From Chitinophaga oryziterrae (GTDB taxonomy: Bacteria; Bacteroidota; Bacteroidia; Chitinophagales; Chitinophagaceae): DNA of 64,000 nucleotides. The DNA lies in assembly GCF_009758125.1 (NCBI RefSeq), contig NZ_WRXO01000004.1, positions 310,001-374,000 on the forward strand. Reading direction: 5' to 3'. The notes beneath the pieces were generated by a model. That model did not search any database. It was given only the letters and a program-made list of their open reading frames with translations, and was not told where the DNA came from. Positions within the stretch are counted from its first letter, which is position 1. Each line of letters starts with the position of its first letter. A program made the translations under genes and the position numbers. Below, one piece after another: positions 52,835-61,422 of the stretch.

Positions 52835-53197
52835 ATGACTCCGCATTTATATTGTGCTTGGCTTATTAGGGAAGAAAAGCAATCTGTTTCACCCCGCGAG
52901 GCATGGGACAATTTTTCCAGAAGTCTTACGTATAAAGAGTTTTCTAGCCCCTATTTAGTTTTCGGAAAACTCTTTTCCTTTCTATCTTTGGGTGAATGGC
53001 GGGAATTATTGCGCGAATTATTCTCTATGGGCCTATCCCGCAGTAGTTTCTTCGATGAAACTTTAGATTTTGATATGCTTGGTATAAAGAAACACCTTGA
53101 AAAGCTGATAGAAAGTGCCCACCTTATAGATGTTCGGGATAATATAGGCGTACCCCCAATAGCTTTAACAACAGACGGGGATGACCTCTTCATTTAA
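52835..53197 (+). CDS. Hypothetical 120-aa protein
   Basis: Soluble protein of 120 residues, mostly helical, with a possible winged-helix-like layout (LGEWRELLRELFSMGLSRSSFF then LGIKKHLEKLIESAHLIDVRDN and a beta end). No family recognised and no signal peptide. It stands alone between the HEPN gene (divergent, 243 bp) and the long hairpin at 53233, which begins 36 nt after its stop and could end its transcript. The translation has a reasonable composition, but the call remains open. Confidence 0.5.
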   Translation: MTPHLYCAWLIREEKQSVSPREAWDNFSRSLTYKEFSSPYLVFGKLFSFLSLGEWRELLRELFSMGLSRSSFFDETLDFDMLGIKKHLEKLIESAHLIDVRDNIGVPPIALTTDGDDLFI

Positions 53198-53232
53198 TAG
53201 GAACGCTGTATTTTCTGATGAGGGGAGTATAG

Positions 53233-53342
53233 TAAACAGGTACTAAGCAGCACATAAACAGGAGGTAAACAGGTGTTAGTTCGCTCAACACCTGTTTACC
53301 TCCTGTTTATGTGCTGCTTACCTGCCGCTTAGTACCTGCTTA
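53233..53342. repeat. Long hairpin with nine 11-nt modules
   Basis: Inner arms 53245-53277 and 53287-53319 are perfect 33-bp complements around a 9-nt loop. CYGYTTA occurs on the plus strand at 53292, 53303, 53314, 53325 and 53336, exactly every 11 nt; its complement (TAARCAG) occurs at 53233, 53244, 53255 and 53266, again every 11 nt. The right arm therefore has one extra module, which bulges out, and the outer modules pair as AGGTACT/AGTACCT. Same design as 40368-40453. Confidence 0.88.
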
Positions 53343-53477
53343 TTATAACTAAATCAGACAAGAAATAGTCTCCGGTATTCATTAAATTGCCTGTGTTAGC
53401 CTGGTAATTATCATTCCTTCCTGGAAATAGTATCAGTCTATAGTAACCCTTGTTTCAACCCTTCAATACAGATTACA

Positions 53478-54119
53478 ATGGCACGTTTAAAAAATGGCGT
53501 TTTAGGAGGCATATCAGGAGTACTAGGCCCCCTTAATGGTTATATGCTCAGAGGTCAGTATATTCTCCGTTCGCGCCGTCAAAAGAGCAATAAACCACTT
53601 TCAGAAAAGCAACTGGCTCCACTGCGAAAAATGAAGGCCGTAACTGATTTTTTACATCCGTACTTTACAGATTTGATAAACATTGGCTTTCAATATGCAT
53701 CTGCAGGAACATCAAAAACCCCCAATAATTTAGCGTCCTCTTACCAATTTAAAAATGCCGTTATAGGACAATATCCCGATTACCAGATAGATTATCCAAA
53801 CGTAAGATTTACAGAAGGCCCAATGAGCACTGAAGGGATCAACGCATCAGTGATGGCAGAAGGGGATCAATTAAGATTTTCATGGACACCCGACCAGGGT
53901 TATACGCATTACAATGATCGCGTAATACTGATAGCTTATGCACCCTCTTTAAAAGAAGCAGTATATACTTTATTTGGTGCTGAAAGAAGAATAGGGACGG
54001 ATGTATTAAAATTTCCCCATGATTTGTGGAAGGGAATAGTGATAGAAACCTACCTCTCATTTAAAGCGGAGAATAGCATATTATGTACAAACAGCTTATA
54101 TCTGGGACAGATAAAATAA
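53478..54119 (+). CDS. DUF6266 family protein
   Basis: Protein of 213 residues with the characteristic N-terminus of DUF6266: MARLKNGVLGGISGVLGPLNG, then a basic YILRSRRQKSNKPLSEKQLA. This family is common and multi-copy in Bacteroidota and of unknown function; the glycine-rich start followed by RSxxxKSNKP is the hallmark. The rest is beta-rich (VMAEGDQLRFSWTPDQG). No signal peptide. It stands alone, 135 nt after the long hairpin. Confidence 0.82.
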   Translation: MARLKNGVLGGISGVLGPLNGYMLRGQYILRSRRQKSNKPLSEKQLAPLRKMKAVTDFLHPYFTDLINIGFQYASAGTSKTPNNLASSYQFKNAVIGQYPDYQIDYPNVRFTEGPMSTEGINASVMAEGDQLRFSWTPDQGYTHYNDRVILIAYAPSLKEAVYTLFGAERRIGTDVLKFPHDLWKGIVIETYLSFKAENSILCTNSLYLGQIK

Positions 54120-54330
54120 CAAAAGGCTGCTTCGAATAGGCATTATTCAAATTAAATGAGTACTTCTATTTAGCCCCATTATTCTATCGCATCTCTACTG
54201 GGTGAACAAAAGTGATGGATGCTCTTATTATAAAAGGTATAGATAAAACACGACTCTCCTTTAAAGGATGGGGGCAAACTAAGCCTCTTTCAGATAGGTA
54301 GCTATGAACAAATTGAAATCCATTATTATT

Positions 54331-54364
54331 GGGGTATGGTCATGTAAAATGGCCATACCCTTTA
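54331..54364 (+). terminator. Hairpin between DUF6266 gene and next gene
   Basis: GGGTATGG/CCATACCC (54332-54339 with 54353-54360) with a 13-nt loop and a short TTTAT tail. It is about 210 nt after the DUF6266 stop and 26 nt before the next start, so it could equally be a leader hairpin. Confidence 0.4.
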
Positions 54365-54389
54365 TAAGATGTATAGTAAAAGGAATCAA

Positions 54390-54734
54390 ATGAAGAAAAT
54401 ATTGTTATTGCTGTTATTACCCATAACTGCATTTACCCAACAGATGCTAATCACCGGTTATCTCCCTGATTGTCCAGATAATACTGATGTTTATATTAAT
54501 AAGCCTGTCGGTCCTTATGCAAACATCAACATGAAGGAGTCCGGAGCAAAAGTGATGAATCATGCATTTAGTATCATAGTTCCCCTTAGGGAGCTGGCTA
54601 TTGTAATAATAGAAAATAAATATATAAAGGCCTTATCATTTTCCTCTCCCGGCGATTCTGAGAATCATAAGCCATTACCGCATCCAGACTTACAAAACGC
54701 ATTTTGTTATTCCATTTGGGGAATGGGTTTCTAG
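54390..54734 (+). CDS. Short exported hypothetical protein, possibly truncated
   Basis: About 114 residues from ATG at 54390, beginning with a signal peptide (MKKILLLLLLPITAFTQQ). The mature part (MLITGYLPDCPDNTDVYINKP) resembles the first strands of the DUF4369-like domain that precedes thioredoxin domains in Bacteroidetes TlpA proteins, which are about three times longer. The frame stops at 54734 and no continuation is readable in the other frames, so it may be the remains of a longer gene. An upstream in-frame start at 54369 would precede the signal peptide by seven residues. Confidence 0.45.
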   Translation: MKKILLLLLLPITAFTQQMLITGYLPDCPDNTDVYINKPVGPYANINMKESGAKVMNHAFSIIVPLRELAIVIIENKYIKALSFSSPGDSENHKPLPHPDLQNAFCYSIWGMGF

Positions 54735-55055
54735 AAGTTCTATATTAACCCATCTGCCACTATAGACGTCGCATCGGTAATGCCTGTACTTTAGCGCACA
54801 GCTTTCAGCAATAGCCTTACGAAATCTCTTGCTATACCCTCTACTTCGGAGTAAATATAACCGGCAGCCACTGCTACAAATACCCTTTTTATCATTTCTA
54901 TGTACGAATACGAACAGAGACCGTTCATTCATGAACAGTTTTGCTGTCATAATATCGCCCACATTTGCAGCTACCGCGATTCTTTAAGACAGGCATAGTC
55001 ATTGTTGTTTGCAAACATCCGTGGCACATGTTGTCTGGGCATAAATCCAATGAAT
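54735..55055. other. Intergenic stretch without identifiable gene
   Basis: No convincing gene, RNA or repeat seen. A minus-strand open frame at 54690-54962 has an unusual Arg/Tyr/Cys-rich translation and overlaps the preceding gene, so it is not accepted. The stretch may hold the decayed remainder of the exported gene before it. Confidence 0.4.
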
Positions 55056-55679
55056 ATGAAAAAACCTTTTCTTTTACTGTTCTGTCTCTGGTCCCTGCAT
55101 TCATTCGGACAGGAAAAAAACAGTTTCAATCCTGAAACATGGAAGGCTCCATACCATTTGCCTGTCGAAGGATGGGGAATCGAGCGTTTCGCGATGCCGA
55201 TTGAGTTTGCACCCACTATTCCTTATAAAGGCGTAGAGGATATCCGTTTTGCCCAGGGTTGGGGCGAACCTGGTAATCAGAATTACTGGTCGTATTCCTT
55301 TTTATGGTATATAGAAGGAGCGCAGAAAATCAATGCTGAAATCATTGATAAAAATTTAAATGCGTATTACGATGGCTTGATCAGCCGGAACATAGAAAAA
55401 CGGAACATTCCTGCGAGTATGGTCACCAAAACAGACACCCGGATAAGGAAACTTGGAAAACCACAAGGCAGCGATGCGGCCACTTACTCCGGTACTGTCA
55501 CCATGCTTGATTATATGGCTAAAAAACCTATGGTGCTAAATTGTATGGTACACGTTATCAAATGTCCGGGAATGATTAATACAATTGTTTTCCATCAGCT
55601 TTCACCACAACCTTTCACTAATCCGGTCTGGACAAACCTGAAAGGACTAAGGGAGAGTTTTGACTGTAATAAGCAGTAA
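55056..55679 (+). CDS. Exported hypothetical protein
   Basis: About 207 residues from ATG at 55056, starting with a signal peptide (MKKPFLLLFCLWSLHSFGQE). The mature protein is aromatic-rich (GWGEPGNQNYWSYSFLWYIEG) with a conserved-looking Trp/Gly/Pro pattern and two cysteines in the second half (LNCMVHVIKCPG). No family assigned. The upstream in-frame ATG at 55002 would put 18 residues before the signal peptide and is rejected. Probably envelope located. Confidence 0.6.
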   Translation: MKKPFLLLFCLWSLHSFGQEKNSFNPETWKAPYHLPVEGWGIERFAMPIEFAPTIPYKGVEDIRFAQGWGEPGNQNYWSYSFLWYIEGAQKINAEIIDKNLNAYYDGLISRNIEKRNIPASMVTKTDTRIRKLGKPQGSDAATYSGTVTMLDYMAKKPMVLNCMVHVIKCPGMINTIVFHQLSPQPFTNPVWTNLKGLRESFDCNKQ

Positions 55680-55851
55680 AGTGAGAAAAATCCGAATGAA
55701 AGGATATTGTGCATGGTTTAGGACTGAGTATGGAGATGATACCCAGATTGCAAAGAATTGGAGGAACAGCAATCTTAAAAATAAAGTTATTACGTTCCGG
55801 AAATATTATGTAATTAGTTGAAAATTATAGTCTCCTTTCTCAAAAAATGCC

Positions 55852-57666
55852 ATGAAGAATATTATCAGGAAATTTGCCTATTGTTTTGTATTGCTGATTT
55901 GTAGCACGTTCGAAAGTCTGGTCGCGCAGATCCCCGAGTTACCTACCCAATGGACTAAATCTGCGATGGAGTCCTCACTTCCCTTCCCTGAATATCCACG
56001 GCCGCAATTGCAGCGTAACGATTGGATGTGTTTGAATGGTAAATGGGATTATATGGGTGGCCAGCAGGTGGCGATTGCTCTTTATCCTTCAAAACCGATC
56101 AGTTTTGAGAATAGCACTGAACAAATACTTGTTCCTTATTGCCCGGAGTCCTTCCTTTCGGGTATTAAGCGCAGCCAGGAAATCAATATGTGGTATCGCA
56201 GGCGTTTCGAGCTTCCTGCTTCCTGGAACAATAAGCAGGTGATACTCCATTTTGAGGCAGTTGACCATGACGCAACCATATTTGTAAACGGACAAAAAGC
56301 AGGGACGCATTCAGGCGGTTATGATGCCTTTAGTTTAAATATTACACCATTTTTGAGTAAAGGAAATAATACACTAATCGTTGCTGCGCATGATCCGAAT
56401 AACGGGAGGACTCCATCCGGTAAAAATGGTCCAAGGGGTGACTATACGTTTACCTCCGGTATCTGGCAGACAGTATGGCTTGAACCGGTTAATAAAAATT
56501 ATATCAAAGATATCCGTATACTTCCTGATTTGGCAAACAGCCGCTTAAAAGTATTGGTGGATGCTGATCCTGCGCAGGTATCTGCAATTGCACTTGATGG
56601 CGACAAAGTGATTACTGAAGTTAAAGGAGAGGCGGGTACTACATTTTATCTTCCCATTAAAAATCCGAAGTTGTGGTCTCCTGATGAGCCTTTTTTGTAT
56701 GACCTTAAACTTAGTTTACGCGATAAAAATGGTAAGGTCACAGATGAGATAACCAGTTATTTTGGAATGCGTGATGTCAGATTGGATAAGGTAAACGGTG
56801 TAGTCAGACCTTTACTGAATGATAAATTCGTGATGCAGATCGGCATGCTTGATCAGGGTTACTGGCCAGACGGTATTTTGACTGCACCAACAGAAAATGC
56901 ACTAAAATATGATATTGAATTTACCAAAAGGGCCGGATTTAATCTGATCAGAAAACATATGAAAACCGAGCCCAAACGATTTTATTACTGGGCGGACAAA
57001 CTTGGTTTACTTGTATGGCAGGATATGCCGGCGATATGGTATCAGGATGAAGACACCGCGAAAACCAGGTCTGCTTTCCGAAATGAATTGAAAGCCATTA
57101 TCGACGATCATTATAACTCGCCATCCATTATTACCTGGGTTCCCTTTAACGAAAACTGGGGCGCATTCGATGTAAAAGAAATTACCGATTGGGTAAAAAG
57201 ATATGATCCCTCAAGACTGGTGAACGGTAATTCCGGATTTAATAATAACCCCGATTATCAGAAAGCATATGGAGATCCGGGAAATGGCGATTTTGTAGAT
57301 ACCCATATTTATATAGGTCCCAATGGAGCGTCCCTGCCTGATGAAAAACGAGCTGCGTCATTAGGCGAATTTGGTGGCCTGGGCCTCTTTGTAAGAGGGC
57401 ATATGTGGCCCGTAGAAAATAATGCCTACGGTTTTGAACCTACAAAATCTGCCCTCACTGACCGCTACATACTCCTGATGGATCAGGTTGAGCAGTTGAT
57501 GAAATATAAGGGATTGAGTGTTGCAATCTATACGCAAACTACCGACGTTGAACATGAGGTCAATGGGATATTAACATACGATCGCGCTTTTGAGAAAATG
57601 GAAGTGGAAAGGATTAGAGCCGTTAATCAAGAAGTAATTAATGAAGGAAGAAAGATAAAACAGTAG
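55852..57666 (+). CDS. Glycoside hydrolase family 2 enzyme
   Basis: Exported retaining glycosidase of 604 residues. Signal peptide residues 1-25 (CFVLLICSTFESLVAQ). Then the GH2 sugar-binding domain (LNGKWDYMGG, WYRRRFELPASWNNKQVILHF, AVDHDATIFVNGQ), the immunoglobulin-like domain, and the TIM barrel from about residue 350. The acid/base glutamate is E434 in PFNENWGAF; the probable nucleophile is E506 in SLGEFGG. Substrate could be a beta-galactoside, glucuronide or mannoside; the architecture resembles the short Bacteroidetes GH2 proteins that lack a C-terminal BgaN domain. No PUL partners (SusC/SusD) are nearby. Confidence 0.88.
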   Translation: MKNIIRKFAYCFVLLICSTFESLVAQIPELPTQWTKSAMESSLPFPEYPRPQLQRNDWMCLNGKWDYMGGQQVAIALYPSKPISFENSTEQILVPYCPESFLSGIKRSQEINMWYRRRFELPASWNNKQVILHFEAVDHDATIFVNGQKAGTHSGGYDAFSLNITPFLSKGNNTLIVAAHDPNNGRTPSGKNGPRGDYTFTSGIWQTVWLEPVNKNYIKDIRILPDLANSRLKVLVDADPAQVSAIALDGDKVITEVKGEAGTTFYLPIKNPKLWSPDEPFLYDLKLSLRDKNGKVTDEITSYFGMRDVRLDKVNGVVRPLLNDKFVMQIGMLDQGYWPDGILTAPTENALKYDIEFTKRAGFNLIRKHMKTEPKRFYYWADKLGLLVWQDMPAIWYQDEDTAKTRSAFRNELKAIIDDHYNSPSIITWVPFNENWGAFDVKEITDWVKRYDPSRLVNGNSGFNNNPDYQKAYGDPGNGDFVDTHIYIGPNGASLPDEKRAASLGEFGGLGLFVRGHMWPVENNAYGFEPTKSALTDRYILLMDQVEQLMKYKGLSVAIYTQTTDVEHEVNGILTYDRAFEKMEVERIRAVNQEVINEGRKIKQ

Positions 57667-57820
57667 ATCTGAATTTTTATTGCAGGAAGGGGCTATTCTG
57701 GTTAACCCGCATAATCCGATAGTGATTGATCCTGATTGAATGTCATAGAACCTGGTAATAGGTTGATGCCATGACCGTTTACCCCAAAATCCCCGGGATT
57801 TATTTATTCAACCTGACCGT

Positions 57821-57832
57821 TATCATATGATA
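57821..57832. promoter_or_regulatory. Perfect 12-bp palindrome upstream of the nitrosative-stress operon
   Basis: TATCATATGATA reads the same on both strands, about 112 nt before the first start codon at 57945. It could be the operator for the Rrf2 regulator encoded at the end of the operon or for a CRP/FNR factor. It does not match a known consensus by eye. Confidence 0.3.
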
Positions 57833-57944
57833 CTGGGTAAAAACATGATTGTCGTCAGTTTAGTCAAAATACCCGATAATAAAAGCATTTAAATACTTTT
57901 ATTGCTTGATCTTTGTTTCATCAAATAATTTCAAACTATACAAT

Positions 57945-58904
57945 ATGCAAGCAGTAATTGAAAATATTCTTGATGTAACTATCCTTGAACCAAGGCAAAA
58001 GCATCCTACTATTTTCGCCCGGTTTGATGAACTGACAGAAGGTGAAAGCTTAGTCATACATAACGATCATGATCCCAAACCTCTTTATTATCAATTATTG
58101 GGTGAAAGAGGCAATATTTTTACCTGGGAATACCTGGAAGAAGGGCCTGCGTTGTGGAAAGTGAAAATTTCAAAACGAATTACAGGAGAGAATGATGAGA
58201 CCCTGGGACAGATTGTTGCCAAAGATTTACACAAAGCGCAGGTATTTAAAAAGTATGGACTTGATTTTTGCTGCGGAGGGAAGAAAACCGTAAAGGAAGC
58301 CTGTGCAGAAAAGGGATTAGATGTAACTAAAGTTGAACAGGAACTTCAGCAGGCTGATAAATTACCATCTTCCCGCCCGCTGCCATACGGGGATTGGAGC
58401 CTGGGTTTCCTGGCTGATTATATCGTCAACACGCACCATACTTACGTAAAGAAAACCTTACCCGATATAAGGGCTTATGCGGACAAAGTGATGAAGGTGC
58501 ATGGTAATCATCATCCTGAGTTGTTACGCATCCATCAATTAGTGGAAGATGTAAATACAGAATTAATGGCGCACATGGTAAAAGAAGAAAGAGTATTGTT
58601 CCCCTATATTAAAGAATTGGAAGCCGCCAAAAATAATGCACAGCCATTGCATGTAACACATTTCAGAACGGTACAGAATCCGATCAGTATGATGGAGATG
58701 GAACATGAAATGGTTGGAAAGAATCTTGAAGAAATCAGGAAGTTATCTGACAATTATTTATTACCTGAGGATGCCTGCGCCAGCTACAGCCTGCTGTACC
58801 ATATGCTGGATGAATTTGAAGAGGACCTGCATTTGCACATTCACCTGGAAAATAATATCCTGTTCCCAAAAGCACTGGAAATAGAACAACAATTAAATCT
58901 ATGA
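57945..58904 (+). CDS. Iron-sulfur cluster repair di-iron protein with DUF2249 domain (RIC/YtfE-like)
   Basis: Protein of 319 residues with three parts. Residues 1-78: DUF2249 (LDVTILEPRQKHPTIFARFDEL, ESLVIHNDHDPKPLYYQL). Residues 83-140: ScdA_N (TLGQIVAKDLHKAQVFKKYG, then LDFCCGG). Residues 155-318: hemerythrin-like four-helix domain with iron ligands such as H in VNTHHTYVK, HMVKEERVLFP, MEHEMVG and HLENNILFP. RIC proteins repair Fe-S clusters damaged by nitric oxide or peroxide. ATG at 57945 is used; an earlier in-frame start at 57906 adds 13 residues outside the domain. First gene of a five-gene operon. Confidence 0.9.
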   Translation: MQAVIENILDVTILEPRQKHPTIFARFDELTEGESLVIHNDHDPKPLYYQLLGERGNIFTWEYLEEGPALWKVKISKRITGENDETLGQIVAKDLHKAQVFKKYGLDFCCGGKKTVKEACAEKGLDVTKVEQELQQADKLPSSRPLPYGDWSLGFLADYIVNTHHTYVKKTLPDIRAYADKVMKVHGNHHPELLRIHQLVEDVNTELMAHMVKEERVLFPYIKELEAAKNNAQPLHVTHFRTVQNPISMMEMEHEMVGKNLEEIRKLSDNYLLPEDACASYSLLYHMLDEFEEDLHLHIHLENNILFPKALEIEQQLNL

Positions 58905-58998
58905 AGAATGGGAAGATGTTTTTGGGTTAGTTGGTAAAGTGGATGCTCAAGTGAGATAAGGATACTTACATTAGTTTTATACCATAATTCTGATAAAG

Positions 58999-59805
58999 AT
59001 GATTATCAACGTCAATACTAAAATAGGCGCTTTAATCAGGCATAACCCCGAAACCCTGGAGGCCATTGTAAGTATTTCTCCAAAATTTGTCAAACTCAGA
59101 AATCCGCTGTTACGAAAAGTAATTGCAGGCAGGGCCAGTATTGCGATGGCATCCAAAATTGGGGGTTGCGGGGTGGATAATTTTTTCAACGTCCTCAAAC
59201 CATTAGGTTTTGAGATTGATAACCTTGGCCTGGGTGAGAAAGCCGGAGTAGAACCGGTTCCCGGTTTCCTGAAGGATATTACCCCGGACAAAATCATTGA
59301 ATTAGATGTCCGGCCTGTTATTGAAGCGGGAAAGGACCCGCTGAACATTATCCTGCAGAAGGTGAAATCGCTTGACAGAGGGCAGGTACTTAAGATCGTC
59401 AACAGTTTTGAACCGACTCCTTTGATGCACCTGCTCGGAAGGCAGGGATTTGAATCTTATAGTGAAATTGTAACTGACGAACTGGTACAAACGTATTTTT
59501 ATAAAAAAACAAATACGATGTTGAATCCGGCAGATAATGTGAGCCGAAATTCAGAGAGCTGGGATGAGGTCCTGCAACGTTTTAATGGCGAACCGGAGAC
59601 TATTGACGTAAGACACCTGGAAATGCCTTTGCCTATGCTTACAATAATGGAAGCATTGGAAACATTACCGGCTGAGAAAGTTTTGTTTGTTTATCATAAG
59701 CGAATCCCGGTTTTTCTTTTGTCCGAACTGAAAGAACAAAAGTTCAGTTACCACATCAGGGAAATCAGCGATGAAGAGGTGAATCTGCTAATTTATAAAG
59801 ATTGA
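58999..59805 (+). CDS. DUF1858/DUF2249 domain protein
   Basis: Soluble protein of 268 residues. The N-terminal part (about 1-65) is DUF1858-like (INVNTKIGALIRHNPETLEAI). It is followed by a DUF2249-like domain (ELDVRPVIEAGKDPLNIILQ and GQVLKIVNSFEPTPLMHLL) and a second one at the C-terminus (TIDVRHLEMPLPMLTIMEAL, then KRIPVFLLSELKEQ). Such proteins occur with RIC, NnrS and nitrite/NO-related genes and have a TusA/SirA-like fold; they may carry sulfur or iron ligands. It ends one base before the next gene's start. Confidence 0.83.
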   Translation: MIINVNTKIGALIRHNPETLEAIVSISPKFVKLRNPLLRKVIAGRASIAMASKIGGCGVDNFFNVLKPLGFEIDNLGLGEKAGVEPVPGFLKDITPDKIIELDVRPVIEAGKDPLNIILQKVKSLDRGQVLKIVNSFEPTPLMHLLGRQGFESYSEIVTDELVQTYFYKKTNTMLNPADNVSRNSESWDEVLQRFNGEPETIDVRHLEMPLPMLTIMEALETLPAEKVLFVYHKRIPVFLLSELKEQKFSYHIREISDEEVNLLIYKD

Positions 59806-59806
59806 T

Positions 59807-61099
59807 ATGTTTACTGTCACTGGAAATACCGAAACGTCCACGACTACCTCTTACCGGGTTGTACTTCCGTTTTATCTGTATGCCGCTGTTGCCTTTTTTG
59901 TGGCAACTATTTTACTGCTATTATCTGCAACTTCTATTACTGAGCATTATTTTCATCCCCATGCTTTGGCGATCACGCATATCATGGCGCTTGGCTGGGG
60001 GACTATGATAATTCTTGGTGCAGGTCATCAACTGGTCCCGGTATTGATAGAAGGAAAGTTGTATAGTAACAAACTGGCTTATACTTCATTTGTACTTGCA
60101 GCCATAGGTATTCCTTTATTAGTGTATGGTTTTTATTTATTTAATATGGGATGGCCTGCTAAATGGGGAGGGCGATTAATTTTTTTAGCCATTATTGCTT
60201 ATCTTATTAACCTTGCTGTGAGTATTACAAAAAGCAGGCATAGAAATGTTCATGCCATTTTTGTTTTAACAGCCACGATCTGGCTATTGGCTACTGCGAC
60301 TGTAGGATTAATGCTTGTATATAATTTTAACTATCATTTTATGCCGGCCAGCTCTGTTGAGTTTCTTCCGTTACATGCACATGTTGGCATTATCGGGTGG
60401 TTTTTATTATTAATAATCGGGGTTGGCTCCCGGTTAATCCCTATGTTCCTTATTTCCAAATACAATAATCCGCGGAGGCTTTGGAGCATATATGCTTTGA
60501 TCAATGGAGGGCTACTGGCATTCGTTTTTATTTTTTTATATACAAGCAGCAGATCATTGTTACTTTTCCCATTATCATTTGTGGCAATAGCTATTGTGCT
60601 ATTTGGTAATTACTGCTATAAGTCATATCAGCAACGCATTCGAAAAAAGGTGGATGAGCAGATGAAGGTTTCTTTGCTTTCTGTATTGATGATGCTTTTG
60701 CCTGTCATCTTCGTTATTGTCATTGTTGCTCTGTTAATAATGTCATCTGCGGAAAATATCCAACTGGTGATTGCTTATGGGTTTATTATTTTTTTTGGAT
60801 GGGTCACTGCTATTATTTTAGGAATGACTTTTAAGACCTTGCCTTTTATTGTTTGGAATAAAGTATATCATCAATTGGCTGGCAGGGGAGGTTCCCCGAA
60901 TCCTAAAGACTTATTCAATAACCGCATTTTTCAATGTATGGCAATAAGTTACATTTTGGGCTTTATACTGTTTACGGCAGGTATTTTCCTGGGATATGAG
61001 TATGTGCGGCAAGTTGCGGCAGCATTATTAGTATGCACGTCCTTATTGTATAACGTGAATGTAATAAAATTGCTGATGCATAAACCAGTCTTTGTATGA
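59807..61099 (+). CDS. Multi-span heme-copper-oxidase-like/NnrS-like membrane protein
   Basis: Integral membrane protein of 430 residues with about twelve helices. Conserved histidines lie in helix 2 (HPHALAITHIMALGWG), next to it (ILGAGHQLVPVL) and in helix 6 (LPLHAHVGIIGWF), a pattern shared by NnrS and by cytochrome c oxidase subunit I-like proteins found in NO-detoxification clusters. It may bind heme or copper and take part in NO handling at the inner membrane. It overlaps the DUF59 gene by 4 nt, so the operon is tightly coupled. Enzymatic activity cannot be claimed from sequence. Confidence 0.75.
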   Translation: MFTVTGNTETSTTTSYRVVLPFYLYAAVAFFVATILLLLSATSITEHYFHPHALAITHIMALGWGTMIILGAGHQLVPVLIEGKLYSNKLAYTSFVLAAIGIPLLVYGFYLFNMGWPAKWGGRLIFLAIIAYLINLAVSITKSRHRNVHAIFVLTATIWLLATATVGLMLVYNFNYHFMPASSVEFLPLHAHVGIIGWFLLLIIGVGSRLIPMFLISKYNNPRRLWSIYALINGGLLAFVFIFLYTSSRSLLLFPLSFVAIAIVLFGNYCYKSYQQRIRKKVDEQMKVSLLSVLMMLLPVIFVIVIVALLIMSSAENIQLVIAYGFIIFFGWVTAIILGMTFKTLPFIVWNKVYHQLAGRGGSPNPKDLFNNRIFQCMAISYILGFILFTAGIFLGYEYVRQVAAALLVCTSLLYNVNVIKLLMHKPVFV

Positions 61100-61422
61100 A
61101 TATCATCAACAACAGCAATATAAAAAGCACAGTTGCATTGGCAGTATTGCAGAATGTAGTGGATCCTGAGATTGGATTGAATGTGGTAGACCTTGGTTTG
61201 ATTTATCAAATTGATTTTGATGAAATAGGAAAGAAAATATTTTGCATGATGACGCTAACCACACAATTTTGCCCCATGGGTGAATCCGTTACAGATGCTG
61301 CAAAAGCAACCTTAAAATCTGCTTTCCCCGGATATGATCCAACCATAGAATTAACATTTAATCCATCCTGGAATCATGAAATGATTTCAAAAGAAGGACG
61401 TGAATTTTTAAACGAAAGATAA
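61096..61422 (+). CDS. DUF59/MIP18-family Fe-S assembly factor
   Basis: Small protein of 108 residues of the SufT/PaaD/MIP18 family. It has VALAVLQNVVDPEIGLNVVDLGLIY (in two parts: LQNVVDPEIG and NVVDLGLIY), the TLTTQFCPMGE patch with its reactive cysteine, and a C-terminal ELTFNPSWNHEMISKEG, where the PxW motif is diagnostic. Members help to deliver Fe-S clusters to apo-proteins. It follows the membrane protein by a 4-nt overlap and abuts the Rrf2 gene. Confidence 0.9.
   Translation: MNIINNSNIKSTVALAVLQNVVDPEIGLNVVDLGLIYQIDFDEIGKKIFCMMTLTTQFCPMGESVTDAAKATLKSAFPGYDPTIELTFNPSWNHEMISKEGREFLNER

Noticed and set aside
53233..53342. CRISPR-like array
   Set aside because: Units recur every 11 nt with no spacers; the structure is a single hairpin made of complementary modules, and no cas genes are present.
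54690..54962. Minus-strand 90-aa Arg/Tyr/Cys-rich frame
   Set aside because: Overlaps the plus-strand exported gene, has no recognisable domain and no promoter or terminator; possibly decayed sequence.
46159..55700. Intact integrative element with att sites at tRNA-Lys
   Set aside because: No integrase, no mobilisation genes and no second copy of the tRNA 3' end were found by eye.
55852..57666. Polysaccharide utilisation locus around the GH2 enzyme
   Set aside because: No SusC/SusD pair or sugar regulator adjacent; the GH2 gene stands alone.
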